Source: Anaerolineales bacterium
GTDB taxonomy: Bacteria; Chloroflexota; Anaerolineae; Anaerolineales; Villigracilaceae
Assembly: GCA_021462845.1 (NCBI GenBank)
Contig: JAJTXU010000023.1
Span: forward strand, 1-34,166
Direction of reading: 5' to 3'
DNA length: 34,166 nt
Shown here piece after piece: positions 22,383-31,610 of the stretch (positions within the stretch are counted from its first letter, which is position 1; every line of letters begins with the position of its first letter). The translations under genes were made by a program, and so were the position numbers. Under the pieces are notes generated by a model. The model did not search any database, was not told where the DNA came from, and saw only the letters and a list, made by a program, of their open reading frames with translations.

Positions 22383-23363
22383 TTAATGCCCCAGCACGGG
22401 ATGCGGCTTGTACGGCTCTTCAAGCCGCTTCACCTCGTCATCCGTGAGTTGGATCTCAACGGCGGCGATAGCTTGCTCGAGGTGATCCATCTTCGTCGCG
22501 CCGATGATGGGGGCTGAGATGTGCGGTTTGCTCATCAGCCACGCGAGCGCGATCTGCGGCACGGTCGCTCCGCGCTCTTTTGCCAGCTCGCCCGCGCGTT
22601 CAACGACTGCGAAGTCTTCCTCGCGGAAGTACATGGAATGTCCGAACGTATCGCTTTTTGAGCGCATCGTATCGCCCCAATCCTCCCTGCGGCGGTTGCC
22701 CGCGAGAAACCCTCGCGCCAGCGGACTCCACGGGATGAGTCCCACGCCCTGATCCACGCACTGCGGGATCATCTCGCGCTCCTCTTCACGGTACACAAGG
22801 TTGTAGTGATTCTGCATCGAGACGAAACGACTCCAGCCGCGACGTTCGGCGATGTTCTGCGCTTTCGCAAATTGCCACGCATACATCGAAGACGCGCCGA
22901 TGTATCGCGCCTTCCCCGCGCGGACGATGTCATTTAACGCTTCCATCGTCTCTTCGATAGGCGTTTCGTTATCCCAGCGGTGGATCTGGTACAGGTCAAC
23001 ATAATCCATTTGCAAACGCTTAAGCGACTTGTCAATCGAGTCCATGATGTGCTTGCGCGAGAGTCCCTTGTCGTTCGGGTCATCGCTCATCTGGTTGCGG
23101 ACTTTTGTAGCGACAATAACATTCTCCCGCTTCACTCCAAAATGTTTGAGCAGGTTGCCTGTGATCCTTTCGCTTTCGCCGAGCGAATACACATCCGCTG
23201 TATCGAAGAAGTTGATCCCCGCCTCCAGCGCGCGTTGGATGAAGGGTTTGGCTTGCTCTTCATCCAGCACCCAGTCGCGCCAAGTCTTTGATCCGTAACT
23301 CATCATGCCGAGGCATAAGCGCGAAACTTTCATTCCAGTCTTGCCGAGGGTGGTGTATTGCAT
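22383..23363 (-). CDS. Aldo/keto reductase
   Basis: The protein has 326 residues from the ATG at 23363 (AAGGAG 6 bases upstream; the frame is open to 23411). The (beta/alpha)8 AKR motifs are clear: NFFDTADVYSLGESE with the catalytic Asp and Tyr, IVATKVRN with the Lys, LYQIHRWD with the His, and near the end PIIGATKMDHLEQAIAAVEIQLTDDEV for NADPH binding. It is similar in pattern to the YajO/Tas-like AKR branch. It reduces carbonyls with NADPH; the natural substrate is unknown. Confidence 0.93.
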   Translation of the reverse strand: MQYTTLGKTGMKVSRLCLGMMSYGSKTWRDWVLDEEQAKPFIQRALEAGINFFDTADVYSLGESERITGNLLKHFGVKRENVIVATKVRNQMSDDPNDKGLSRKHIMDSIDKSLKRLQMDYVDLYQIHRWDNETPIEETMEALNDIVRAGKARYIGASSMYAWQFAKAQNIAERRGWSRFVSMQNHYNLVYREEEREMIPQCVDQGVGLIPWSPLARGFLAGNRRREDWGDTMRSKSDTFGHSMYFREEDFAVVERAGELAKERGATVPQIALAWLMSKPHISAPIIGATKMDHLEQAIAAVEIQLTDDEVKRLEEPYKPHPVLGH

Positions 23364-23384
23364 AGAGGCTCCTTGTTGCTTCGG

Positions 23385-23542
23385 TGGTCGAGTAGTGGCG
23401 CCTTGCGCCACGTATCAAGACCACCACGCCGTAAAGAAATATTTGTTACAAAATTAAGTATGCGTACCAGTTGGTCTCGATACGCCCCGCGATGCTTCGA
23501 CTTCGCTATCCTCCGCTCAGCACACGCGGGACTACTCGACCA
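23385..23542. mobile_element. 158-bp element with perfect 12-bp terminal inverted repeats
   Basis: It begins TGGTCGAGTAGT and ends with the exact reverse complement ACTACTCGACCA. Internal arms (GGCGCCTTGCGCC; TGGTCTCGATACG) repeat parts of the ends. It has no coding capacity and no clear target duplication. It fills the gap between the helicase and aldo/keto reductase genes. Confidence 0.6.
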
Positions 23543-23559
23543 ACAGAGTTGGGATGACA

Positions 23560-26500
23560 TCAAATGACCTTGAGATTCGCCAGATTTGCCGACAATCTTT
23601 TTATTCCAACAGACTCAAACACCACATCCACGATTTCGTCGTCATCTTGAAGTTTGCTGTCGAGGACGATGCCTTCGCCCCACGAGGGATGTTTGATGCG
23701 CGTCCCAGCGCGGTATTTGGCTGGGGTGACTGAAGCAGGCCTCCCCTGCGTCTGATGCGTTTGCCACTTCGTCTCAGGAACCTGTCCGCGAATGGAACGT
23801 CCCGTGCGAGTTTTGCCGACGAGCAAATCCGCTGGCACGTCATCGAGATAACGCGAAGGGAAAGTTTCTTCTTGCGAGCCGCGTCCGCCGCGCTGGATCG
23901 AACGGAGGAGATAGAGTTTATCTTTGGCGCGCGTGATGCCGACGTAAAAGAGGCGGCGCTCTTCCTCCATTGATTCGGGGTTGTCGAACGAACGGCTGTG
24001 CGGAAGAATGCCATCGTCGAGACCGACGATGAAGACCGCGCCGAATTCGAGTCCTTTCGCGGCGTGGAGGGTGAGAAGCGTTGGCACGTTGCCATCTGAG
24101 ATCGTGTCTTGATCGGAGATGAGCGCGATGTTTTCGAGAAATTCATCGAGCGTGCGTGTGGAATATTCATCGGCGAGGCGTTTGAGTTCGACGACGTTCT
24201 CCCAGCGGTCTTCGCCTTCTTCGGATTGATCGTCAATATATTCTTTGAAGTTGAGGTCTTTCACCACGCGATCAAAAAGTTCTGGCACGTTGAGCGTTTG
24301 CGCGGCGATGCGCCACGTGGCGAGCAGTCCGCCGAAATCTGCGAGCGGAAGCGCGGCGCGGCCCGTGAACGATTTCCAATGCGAGGATTGATCGCCGCGC
24401 GCGAGGTCAATGAGCACGCTACCGGGCTGCATCTCGTTTTGCCGCGCGACCATGTGCAACGTGGTGAGAGTCTTCTCGCCGATGCCGCGCGGCGGGACGT
24501 TGATGATGCGGTCGAGGCTGGCTTCGTCGGCGGGGTTGTGGATGAGTCGCAGGAACGCGATGATGTCTTTGACTTCGCGCCGTCCATAAAATCTCTGCGC
24601 GCCGACGAGGCGATAGGGAAGCCGCGCTTGCAGGAACGCTTCTTCGATGAGGCGTGACATGGCGTTGGTGCGATACATCACCGCGCAATCGCCTGGCTCG
24701 AATTGCCGCGAGGCGACGAGTTGCGCGATGCTGTCCACGACAAACGAGGCTTCGGCGTAATCGTCGGGCGCTTCGTAGAAAAATATTTTCTCGCCTTCGC
24801 CTCTATCGCTGAACAATTTTTTCTTGCGGCGGTTGTGAGCGCGGTCAATGACGCCCATCGCCGCGTCGAGGATGTTTTGGCGTGAGCGATAATTTTGTTC
24901 GAGGAGAATGGTCTGCGCGTCGGGAAAGTCCTGCTCGAAGCGATGGATGTTGCGGTAGTCCGCGCCGCGCCAGGCATAGATGGAGTTGTGAACGACCATG
25001 CCATTAGCGATATAGTTGTGGAGATTTTCCACTTCAAAGTCGTAAACAACCCCATCGTACGATTCCTGCGTCACTTCAATGATTTCGTCCTCGGTAATTT
25101 TCCCATCCTTTTCAACGGCGACAATCATGGATGGGTGTAAATGACTGGCGGGCATCAAACTGAATTTAGAAGCGATGGGCGCTTTCCCTTTGTCTACTAG
25201 AAAAGCCCCAGTAACGATCTCAGCGTCATTTGCCGCTTCGCTTAATTTTTGAGCGGCTTCCTGAATGTCATCGTAATGCAAACGGTTAACGCCTACTCGC
25301 CAGTTATTTCTGCTGCGAATGCGTGGGTTGTAACCGACGGCTTTTAATTCTTTTGCCAGATTCAGTTCACTACTCCATAAATCTACGCGATGAGCATGCC
25401 AGGGAGATTCTTCTGTAACGCGACCATCGCCAAAGTAACGCAAGTTGACAATGTTGCGGTACGTCCCTTGTGGGATGTAATGAGGGAACTGTAAATCCAT
25501 TCCCAAATCAGTCATTAACAGATCCGCATTGGCGTCTGTGTCTATTGCATTGAATAACTTGTCAATATATTCCTGTGCCATTTGCATTCTTCGACCACGA
25601 ACATGGAAAACAGACGTTGGAATTCTGTAGTTTATGGAAAAGTAGGATTCCCAATAATGTGCTTCGTTTCTATTCGAGCAAACTTTCAATACCCACATTT
25701 TGGTTGCGTTTTCCTGATTGCTTCGTACTTGTAACCCAACTTTCAAACGAGTCCCATCGCTACGGGCATGTGATGCAATCCCAATTCGATAACCTTTGTC
25801 CTTACGATACATCAAGTAAACGTAATGCAACCCCGTTTTCATCCCAAGTCTTGAAAAAACAATGTGATTTGGCGTGACTTTGATGATTTGACCTGTACGG
25901 GTAACTACTCTAACAAGATTGCCTTTGAAATTCCGCTTGCCGATATGAGTAACGCGACAAGGCAAGGTGGATCCTCGTCCGCTGGCGGCTAAAACAGTAT
26001 CACCTTTTTTCAGAACTTCAATTTTCTTTTGTCCATTCGGTGTTTGTATTCTTGTGCCTGTAGGGAAACATTGGTCGGGATCGCCCACGCAGAAAATATT
26101 CTTATTAAAGGAAGCGAGTTCCTTCACTAGCGCATATTGGGCAAGGTTAGTGTCTTGAAACTCATCCACCAACACGTGACGAAAACGCTGGGCATATTTA
26201 TCGCGCACAGATGGGTTCTCTTCGAGCAGGCGCGCGGTGTAAACGAGAATGTCGTCAAAGTCCACCGCGTTGCTGGCGATGAGCCGCTTTTGATATTCGG
26301 CGTAGACGCGCTTCACTACCTCGTCACGATACGTCAGCGTGGGGTAATCGTCCGCGCCGATGAGCTCGTTCTTGGCGCGCGAGATCGAGGCGTGCACACT
26401 CGCGGGGCGATACAATTTCTCGTTGATCTTCAATTCACGGATGACATTCTTGACGATGCGTTCTTGATCGTCCGCGTCAAAGATCACGAAATTCGATTCG

Positions 26501-26814
26501 ATGGGGAGGTGTTCCGCCTCGCGCCGCAGAATCCGCGCGCAGATCGAATGGAACGTGCCGAGCATGATCCCCTCGGTGGCTTGATCGGGCAACAACTTCT
26601 TGACGCGCTCCTGCATCTCTTTCGCGGCTTTGTTCGTGAACGTGACCGCGAGAATCTGCCACGGGCGGACTCCCTCCTCCGCGATGAGGTATGCGATCCG
26701 CTGGGTCAACACCCGCGTCTTCCCGGACCCCGGACCTGCCACGACCAACACAGGTCCGTTCCCCGCTGTGACGGCGGCGCGTTGTTGAGGGTTGAGTTTA
26801 TCGAGGAAGGACAT
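23560..26814 (-). CDS. pcrA: ATP-dependent DNA helicase PcrA/UvrD with an in-frame intein
   Basis: The precursor has 1084 residues, of which 362 (249-610) are an intein, leaving a 722-residue helicase of normal PcrA length. Superfamily 1A motifs: LNPQQRAAV (Q motif), AGPGSGKT (26-33), TFTNKAAKEM, VDEFQDTN (motif II), GDPDQ/SIYAWRGADY (motif III, split by the intein), LEQNYRSRQNIL, TLLTLHAAKGLEF (motif V), EERRLFYVGITRAKDKLYLL (motif VI). The C-terminal TRIKHPSWGEGIVLDSKLQD is the PcrA tail domain linked to RNA polymerase contact. PcrA/UvrD unwinds DNA in repair and conflict resolution. The split is before Ser611, in the ATP-contacting Gln-Ser motif, so splicing should be needed for activity. 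Confidence 0.96.
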   Translation of the reverse strand: MSFLDKLNPQQRAAVTAGNGPVLVVAGPGSGKTRVLTQRIAYLIAEEGVRPWQILAVTFTNKAAKEMQERVKKLLPDQATEGIMLGTFHSICARILRREAEHLPIESNFVIFDADDQERIVKNVIRELKINEKLYRPASVHASISRAKNELIGADDYPTLTYRDEVVKRVYAEYQKRLIASNAVDFDDILVYTARLLEENPSVRDKYAQRFRHVLVDEFQDTNLAQYALVKELASFNKNIFCVGDPDQCFPTGTRIQTPNGQKKIEVLKKGDTVLAASGRGSTLPCRVTHIGKRNFKGNLVRVVTRTGQIIKVTPNHIVFSRLGMKTGLHYVYLMYRKDKGYRIGIASHARSDGTRLKVGLQVRSNQENATKMWVLKVCSNRNEAHYWESYFSINYRIPTSVFHVRGRRMQMAQEYIDKLFNAIDTDANADLLMTDLGMDLQFPHYIPQGTYRNIVNLRYFGDGRVTEESPWHAHRVDLWSSELNLAKELKAVGYNPRIRSRNNWRVGVNRLHYDDIQEAAQKLSEAANDAEIVTGAFLVDKGKAPIASKFSLMPASHLHPSMIVAVEKDGKITEDEIIEVTQESYDGVVYDFEVENLHNYIANGMVVHNSIYAWRGADYRNIHRFEQDFPDAQTILLEQNYRSRQNILDAAMGVIDRAHNRRKKKLFSDRGEGEKIFFYEAPDDYAEASFVVDSIAQLVASRQFEPGDCAVMYRTNAMSRLIEEAFLQARLPYRLVGAQRFYGRREVKDIIAFLRLIHNPADEASLDRIINVPPRGIGEKTLTTLHMVARQNEMQPGSVLIDLARGDQSSHWKSFTGRAALPLADFGGLLATWRIAAQTLNVPELFDRVVKDLNFKEYIDDQSEEGEDRWENVVELKRLADEYSTRTLDEFLENIALISDQDTISDGNVPTLLTLHAAKGLEFGAVFIVGLDDGILPHSRSFDNPESMEEERRLFYVGITRAKDKLYLLRSIQRGGRGSQEETFPSRYLDDVPADLLVGKTRTGRSIRGQVPETKWQTHQTQGRPASVTPAKYRAGTRIKHPSWGEGIVLDSKLQDDDEIVDVVFESVGIKRLSANLANLKVI
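24985..26070 (-). other. Intein in PcrA motif III, with a GIY-YIG-like insert
   Basis: It begins with Cys (CFPTGTRIQTPNG, block A), has TPNH at intein residues 66-69 (block B) and ends DFEVENLHNYIANGMVVHN, with the penultimate His and terminal Asn, followed by Ser as the +1 nucleophile. All class 1 splicing residues are therefore present. Between blocks B and F are about 240 residues without a LAGLIDADG motif. Residues 83-87 (YVYLM) and 94-99 (YRIGIA) plus Glu141 (in HYWESYF) fit the GIY-YIG nuclease pattern. A following segment with LAKELKAVGY and NNWRVGVNRL may bind DNA. The DNA here is less GC-rich than the flanking exteins. Confidence 0.9.
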
Positions 26815-26817
26815 GGG

Positions 26818-26906
26818 AAAGATGAAAGTGGAAATCAGTTATCAGTGAGCAGTGATCGGTCGGTAGAGAGTGGAAAGTGGAAAGATGAAAGAAGAAAGAT
26901 ACACGT
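26818..26906. repeat. GAAAG-rich dispersed repeat downstream of the MscL gene
   Basis: GAAAGATGAAAGTGGAAATC, then GGAAAGTGGAAAGATGAAAG and GAAGAAAGAT. It resembles the in-frame repeats at 321-375 and near 6610, and here lies between genes. Confidence 0.5.
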
Positions 26907-26943
26907 CTCGCAGTGTGTTGAATCAAAACCTGCGAGACGTGTG
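26901..26943. terminator. Stem-loop after mscL
   Basis: ACACGTCTCGCAG and CTGCGAGACGTGT form a perfect 13-bp stem with a loop of about 16 bases, between mscL and pcrA, both on the minus strand. There is no strong T-run, so termination is uncertain. The following CTGTCTACGTGTTTACTTG stretch is low-complexity. Confidence 0.5.
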
Positions 26944-26982
26944 TACCTGTCTACGTGTTTACTTGTCTACTTGTTTCCGCGT

Positions 26983-27369
26983 CTACAATTGCGATGTGCA
27001 GTTCGGGCAACGCTTGGCTTTGATCGAAATAGTGGTAATACAGTAAGGGCATTCCTTCGTGGTGGGGTCCGCGGCGGGGGCGGGCTTTTGTATTCGGTTC
27101 ATTGTCCGTATGAAAAGGAAGATGACGAAGGCAATCACGAGAAAATCAATGATGGATTGGATAAACGCTCCGTACTTGACGACCGCGTCTCCGACGGTGA
27201 GAGCCAATTCGCTGAAATTGATGCCCCCGAGTAACAGCCCGATCACCGGCATTAAAACATCTCCCACGAGTGAAGCGACGATTTTGCCGAACGCGCCTCC
27301 AATGATCACAGCGATGGCAAGGTCGATTACATTGCCGCGCATCACAAAGTCTTTAAATTCTTTCAACAT
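26983..27369 (-). CDS. mscL: Large-conductance mechanosensitive channel MscL with C-terminal zinc ribbon
   Basis: The protein has 128 residues; the ATG follows GAGGAG at 7 bases. FKDFVMRGNVIDLAIAVIIGGAFGKIVASLV is TM1 with the MscL signature, and FIQSIIDFLVIAFVIFLFIR is TM2. The periplasmic loop is short. The usual C-terminal helical bundle is replaced by CPYCITTISIKAKRCPNC, a four-Cys zinc ribbon. MscL opens under membrane tension to release solutes during osmotic downshock. It is probably monocistronic. Confidence 0.95.
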   Translation of the reverse strand: MLKEFKDFVMRGNVIDLAIAVIIGGAFGKIVASLVGDVLMPVIGLLLGGINFSELALTVGDAVVKYGAFIQSIIDFLVIAFVIFLFIRTMNRIQKPAPAADPTTKECPYCITTISIKAKRCPNCTSQL

Positions 27370-27542
27370 AGAATAGCTCCTCAGGAATATTAATGATGAC
27401 GCGAATTGTACCGTTGCGGGGAGGCGGTGTCAACAAAATCTCCGGTGGAACGTCAATACTCCTCTGGAAGGATTACATATAGTTCTAGAGAACTGATTCT
27501 TGCCGAATCCAGAGTTGGATTTGGGTTTTGCCAGTATCGCGA

Positions 27543-27570
27543 TTGACGGACTTTTAGAATGGAGTATAAT
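27543..27570 (+). promoter_or_regulatory. Promoter of the dpp operon
   Basis: TTGACG (27543-27548) and TATAAT (27565-27570) are 16 bases apart. The same hexamers and spacing, with TAGAAT in the spacer, recur at 33866-33893. It gives a leader of about 45 bases before dppD. Confidence 0.8.
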
Positions 27571-27620
27571 CTGCGCGTGTTTGGCAACAAGATTCCCAGG
27601 CTAAAAAGGAAAACATCGAA

Positions 27621-28610
27621 ATGCCTGAACTATTACTGGATGTGAAAGGGCTGGAAACAACATTCAAAACTCCAGATGGGATTGTCCATGCGGTTAATGG
27701 CGTTTCGTTTGGTCTTAAGGAAGGGGAAACCCTCGGCGTTGTAGGGGAGAGCGGGTGTGGTAAAAGCGTTACCATGCTCTCGGTATTGGGATTGATCCCA
27801 TCCCCTCCGGGAAAAATCAAATCGGGCACGGCCCACTTTTTCGGTCGCGACCTCCTCAAAATGACAACCGCTGAAATCCGCCAGATCCGTGGCGCGCAGA
27901 TCGGCATGGTCTTTCAAGACCCCATGACATCTCTGAACCCGGTCTTGACGATTGGGCGACAATTGGAGGAACCGCTGGTTGTGCACCTCGGCATGACGCG
28001 CGCGCAAGCCACCATCCGCGCGGCAGAGTTGCTGGCCATGGTGGGAATTCCAAACGCCAAAGACCGATTATCCGATTACCCTCATCAATTTTCCGGCGGG
28101 ATGCGCCAACGGGTCATGATCGCCATGGCGCTTGCCTGCTCGCCCCAAGTGCTGATTGCCGATGAACCCACCACCGCGTTGGATGTAACCATTCAGGCGC
28201 AGATTACCGATCTCGTAAAACGACTGCGCAGTGAACTAGGCATGGCGATTATTTGGATCACTCACGATCTGGGCGTGGTCGCCGGTCTGGCGCAACGTGT
28301 GATCGTTATGTACGGCGGCTTTATCATTGAAGAATCAACCGTGAATGACTTGTACGCCAACCCCACGCACCCGTACACGATCGGTTTACTGGGCAGTCTC
28401 CCGCGCGTCGATGCCTCCGGGCATGAAACCCTGACCTCGATCGAAGGCTCGCCGCCGCTTCTATATGAAAAACCTACTCGCTGTCCCTTTGCGCCGCGAT
28501 GTAAATGGGCAATGGAACGATGCTGGAAAGAAAACCCGACCCTCGAAACCATTGCGCCGGATCACCGCGTGGCATGCTGGGTGGATGTGAAGACAGGGAG
28601 AGCGCGTTGA
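27621..28610 (+). CDS. dppD: Peptide ABC transporter ATP-binding protein (DppD/OppD type)
   Basis: The protein has 329 residues. Walker A is GESGCGKS, the Q-loop [13 protein letters not shown], the signature [15 protein letters not shown], Walker [14 protein letters not shown] and the switch His WITHDLG. The C-terminal extension with [15 protein letters not shown] and [14 protein letters not shown] is the oligopeptide-ABC C-terminal domain with its Cys cluster (iron-sulfur site in related proteins). It powers import together with the second ATPase, which starts 1 base after this stop. Confidence 0.95.
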   Translation: MPELLLDVKGLETTFKTPDGIVHAVNGVSFGLKEGETLGVVGESGCGKSVTMLSVLGLIPSPPGKIKSGTAHFFGRDLLKMTTAEIRQIRGAQIGMVFQDPMTSLNPVLTIGRQLEEPLVVHLGMTRAQATIRAAELLAMVGIPNAKDRLSDYPHQFSGGMRQRVMIAMALACSPQVLIADEPTTALDVTIQAQITDLVKRLRSELGMAIIWITHDLGVVAGLAQRVIVMYGGFIIEESTVNDLYANPTHPYTIGLLGSLPRVDASGHETLTSIEGSPPLLYEKPTRCPFAPRCKWAMERCWKENPTLETIAPDHRVACWVDVKTGRAR

Positions 28611-28611
28611 T

Positions 28612-29601
28612 ATGACTGATAACAATGTGTTGGTACGCGTAGATAATCTTGTAAAACATTTCCCGATCATGCGGGGCTTGCTCCAGCGCCAGGTGGGCGC
28701 GGTGCGCGCGGTGGATGGGGTCTCATTTGAATTAAAACGCGGTGAAACGCTCGGGCTCGTAGGCGAATCCGGTTGTGGGAAGTCTACCACCGGTCGCGCC
28801 GTATTACAGTTGTATCGCCCCACCTCGGGCAGTGTTCACTTTGACGGGGCAGACCTGACGAAGATCAAAGGCGAGGAATTGCGCGCCATGCGCCGCAAGA
28901 TGCAAATGATCTTTCAGGATCCGTACGCCAGCCTGAACCCGCGCATGACCGTGGGTGAGATCGTGCGCGAACCGTTGATCGTCCACAACGTGGCGACCGA
29001 ATCGGAAGCCAATGAGCGCGTCAAACAACTGCTCGAACTTGTCAAGTTGAACCCATCGTTCTCCACGCGCTACCCGCATGAATTTTCCGGCGGACAACGC
29101 CAACGCATCGGCATCGCGCGCGCGCTGGCGTTACAGCCGTCTTTCATTGTTTGCGACGAACCCATCTCGGCTCTGGATGTTTCGATCCAGGCGCAAGTGG
29201 TGAACTTACTCGAGGAACTCCAGAAAGAATTCAACCTGACCTACCTGTTCATTGCGCACGATCTATCGATGGTGCGCCATATCAGCGACCGGGTGGCGGT
29301 GATGTATCTGGGCGTTATCGTGGAACTTTCCACCCGAGATGAACTATACAGTCATCCCCTTCACCCCTATTCGCAAGCTCTATTATCGGCGGTGCCAATC
29401 CCCGATCCTTCGGCTGAAACGGCGCGTCAACGCATCATCCTGACTGGCGACGTTCCGTCGCCCGCCAATCCGCCCTCCGGTTGTCGCTTCCGCACCCGTT
29501 GCCCGATCGCTGAAGCAAAATGCGCGGAATCTCGACCGGATTTCCGTGAAATAAAGCCAGGCCACTTTGTTGCCTGTTTCTTTGCCGATCGATATTTGTA
29601 A
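28612..29601 (+). CDS. dppF: Peptide ABC transporter ATP-binding protein (DppF/OppF type)
   Basis: The protein has 329 residues. Walker A is GESGCGKST, the Q-loop [14 protein letters not shown], the signature [15 protein letters not shown], Walker [13 protein letters not shown] and the switch His FIAHDLSM. The C-terminal [15 protein letters not shown] and [14 protein letters not shown] is the OppF-type tail. The GQRQ signature marks it as the DppF/OppF member of the pair. It overlaps functionally with dppD and is followed by a MITE-like hairpin before the binding protein gene. Confidence 0.95.
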   Translation: MTDNNVLVRVDNLVKHFPIMRGLLQRQVGAVRAVDGVSFELKRGETLGLVGESGCGKSTTGRAVLQLYRPTSGSVHFDGADLTKIKGEELRAMRRKMQMIFQDPYASLNPRMTVGEIVREPLIVHNVATESEANERVKQLLELVKLNPSFSTRYPHEFSGGQRQRIGIARALALQPSFIVCDEPISALDVSIQAQVVNLLEELQKEFNLTYLFIAHDLSMVRHISDRVAVMYLGVIVELSTRDELYSHPLHPYSQALLSAVPIPDPSAETARQRIILTGDVPSPANPPSGCRFRTRCPIAEAKCAESRPDFREIKPGHFVACFFADRYL

Positions 29602-29603
29602 CA

Positions 29604-29683
29604 GGGCTTACGCATAATTGGCGTTCTCTAACGCCAACGGGCGCGTTAGAGAACGCGCCCTACACAAGGTTTTGCGTAAGTCC
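29604..29683. mobile_element. MITE-like palindromic element between dppF and the binding protein gene
   Basis: The ends GGGCTTACGCA and TGCGTAAGTCC are inverted with one mismatch. Inside, GGCGTTCTCTAACGCC and GGCGCGTTAGAGAACGCGCC form a second strong stem. It is about 80 bp with no ORF. It interrupts the operon and might act as a partial terminator. Confidence 0.6.
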
Positions 29684-29784
29684 TATGTAAGATAAAACTT
29701 GAAAGGAGGTGGTTGCTACCCCCGATACCGCTGCCCATTCGTCAAACGTCGTATCCAAATTTTAATTTTGTGAGGAAAAGAAAA

Positions 29785-31581
29785 ATGCGTAAACTGTTTA
29801 CCTTACTGAGCCTCTTTGTGCTCGCCAGCATGATCCTTTCAGCATGCGGTCCCACACCGGCGGCAACTGATGCTCCTGCTCAACCTGAGCAACCCGCGGC
29901 TACCGATGCTCCGGCTCAACCCGAAGCGACCGAAGCCCCGACCGAAGCCAAAGAGGCTGTCTTGCGGATCAACACCGGTACCTACCCCGATGTGATCGAC
30001 CCGCAGAAATCCTCCTTCGTCAATGAAATTGGTCACCTCGACAAGATCTACATGGGCTTGACCACATTGAACGAAAAACTCGAAACCGTCCCCGGCGCCG
30101 CTGATTCGTGGACGTTCAACGATGACGCCACGCAATTGGTCTTCACCCTGAAGTCCGGCCTGCTCTACAGCGATGGTTCCGTGCTCAACGCCAAGCGCTT
30201 TGAGTATGCCTTCCAACGTAATATTGACCCCGCCACCGCCGGCGAATACGCCTCCATCACCGACGAGATCGTTGGCGCTCCTGAATGGCGCGCCGCCGAC
30301 ACCGCCGCTGAAGGATATGATCCCGAAACCTTCAAAGCCGCGTTGGGCGTGAAAGCCTCGCATGCCGATGGTTCTGCTTGCGCCGACTACGAAGATACCG
30401 CCTGCGATACCCTCACCCTGAACTTCTCGAAACCCGCCCCGTACTTCGCGACCATTGCAGGGATCTGGGTTGGTTATCCTGCCAAGGAAGAGAACATTGC
30501 TGAAGGTGGAGACATCTGGTGGACCAGCTCCAAGTTCCAAATTGGTAACGGACCTTTCATCTGGAAGAGCGTGGATCCATTCGTCAAGTCCGTCTTTGTC
30601 CCGAACCCCAACTTTGTGGGTGGCGCCGTTCCAACCTACTCGATGGAATATAGCTACATCACAGACTCTGCTGTTGCCTTCGAAGCCTACCTCAATAACG
30701 AGTTCGATATCGTCGGCTCCGCGGCGGAAGACCTCCCTGTGATCGACGCTGACGCGGATCTGACAGCCCAGCACGTGAAGTATGCTGGCTCGTGCACGAT
30801 CAAGATACAATACAGTCTGCACCCCACCTGGAATGGTCAGCCGAACCCCTTCACCGACAAGAAAGTCCGCGAAGCCTTCGCTTTGGCGTTCGATGCCGAA
30901 TCCTGGGCGCGTGATGTGGATGGCTCCCTGTCCCTGCCGACCTGGACATGGATTCCTCCCGGATACCCTGGATACGATGCCAACACCCCGTTGCACTTCG
31001 ATCCGGAAGCCGCCAAAGCCGCTCTTGCCGCCGCATCTGAGCCTTTCAACTCTGCTGAAAAGTTGAACGCGATGGGACTCAAGATGGCATTTGCCGACTC
31101 TGCCCGCAACCGCCAACGCCACGAATGGATTGCCGCTCAATACAAGGAAATCCTGGGCGTGGATCTGGCGCTTGACCCGGTTGAGCCTACCACCTACACC
31201 GCCATCCAGAAAGACCCGGACACCTACCCGCTTCTTTCCCGCGGCGGCTGGTGCGCGGACTATGCGGACCAACAGAACTGGCTGAGCGTCTACTGGCGCA
31301 CAGGCACCTTCTCCTCCCGCTGGGGCTATTCGAACCCTGAGTTCGATGCTTTGGTGGATGAAGCAGATACAACAGTTGACCCCGCCAAGCGCAATGAACT
31401 GTATGCCCAAGCCCAGCAAATCCTGCTCAACGATATCCCCGGCGCTTTCGGCTACAACTCGCTCAATCACTACCTCGTGAAACCGTGGGTTACGGGTTAC
31501 CTGACCACCCCGCAAGATCACATGTTCCCCGGCGATCTCACACCGTGGACGATCACCATCGATACCTCAATGATCCCGTAA
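29785..31581 (+). CDS. dppA: Peptide-binding lipoprotein (SBP family 5)
   Basis: The protein has 598 residues from the ATG at 29785 (GAGGA 9 bases upstream). It is chosen because it starts the signal peptide; an open TTG at 29713 sits 2 bases behind a very strong AAAGGAGGT but would put 24 residues before the signal. The lipobox ILSAC is at about 20-24. An Ala/Pro/Glu/Thr linker with the repeated unit ATDAPAQPE follows. The mature domain has VIDPQKSS, GLTTLNEKLETVPGAADSW, FTLKSGLLYSDGSVLNAKRF and DVDGSLSLPTWTWIPPGYPGY, as in DppA/OppA-like proteins. It captures peptides outside the membrane and delivers them to the permease pair. Confidence 0.94.
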   Translation: MRKLFTLLSLFVLASMILSACGPTPAATDAPAQPEQPAATDAPAQPEATEAPTEAKEAVLRINTGTYPDVIDPQKSSFVNEIGHLDKIYMGLTTLNEKLETVPGAADSWTFNDDATQLVFTLKSGLLYSDGSVLNAKRFEYAFQRNIDPATAGEYASITDEIVGAPEWRAADTAAEGYDPETFKAALGVKASHADGSACADYEDTACDTLTLNFSKPAPYFATIAGIWVGYPAKEENIAEGGDIWWTSSKFQIGNGPFIWKSVDPFVKSVFVPNPNFVGGAVPTYSMEYSYITDSAVAFEAYLNNEFDIVGSAAEDLPVIDADADLTAQHVKYAGSCTIKIQYSLHPTWNGQPNPFTDKKVREAFALAFDAESWARDVDGSLSLPTWTWIPPGYPGYDANTPLHFDPEAAKAALAAASEPFNSAEKLNAMGLKMAFADSARNRQRHEWIAAQYKEILGVDLALDPVEPTTYTAIQKDPDTYPLLSRGGWCADYADQQNWLSVYWRTGTFSSRWGYSNPEFDALVDEADTTVDPAKRNELYAQAQQILLNDIPGAFGYNSLNHYLVKPWVTGYLTTPQDHMFPGDLTPWTITIDTSMIP

Positions 31582-31610
31582 GTCTGGCGTTTCATTGAAC
31601 TGAACTACCC

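Noticed and set aside
25000..25650. LAGLIDADG endonuclease in the intein
   Set aside because: A stretch with LAKELKAVGY and WRVGVN recalls the C-terminal part of LAGLIDADG repeats, but no LAGLIDADG-like helix is present in the insert.
29839..31521. 560-codon open frame antisense to the peptide-binding protein gene
   Set aside because: It lies entirely opposite a well-supported SBP gene; the length reflects GC-biased codon use and no domain is recognised.
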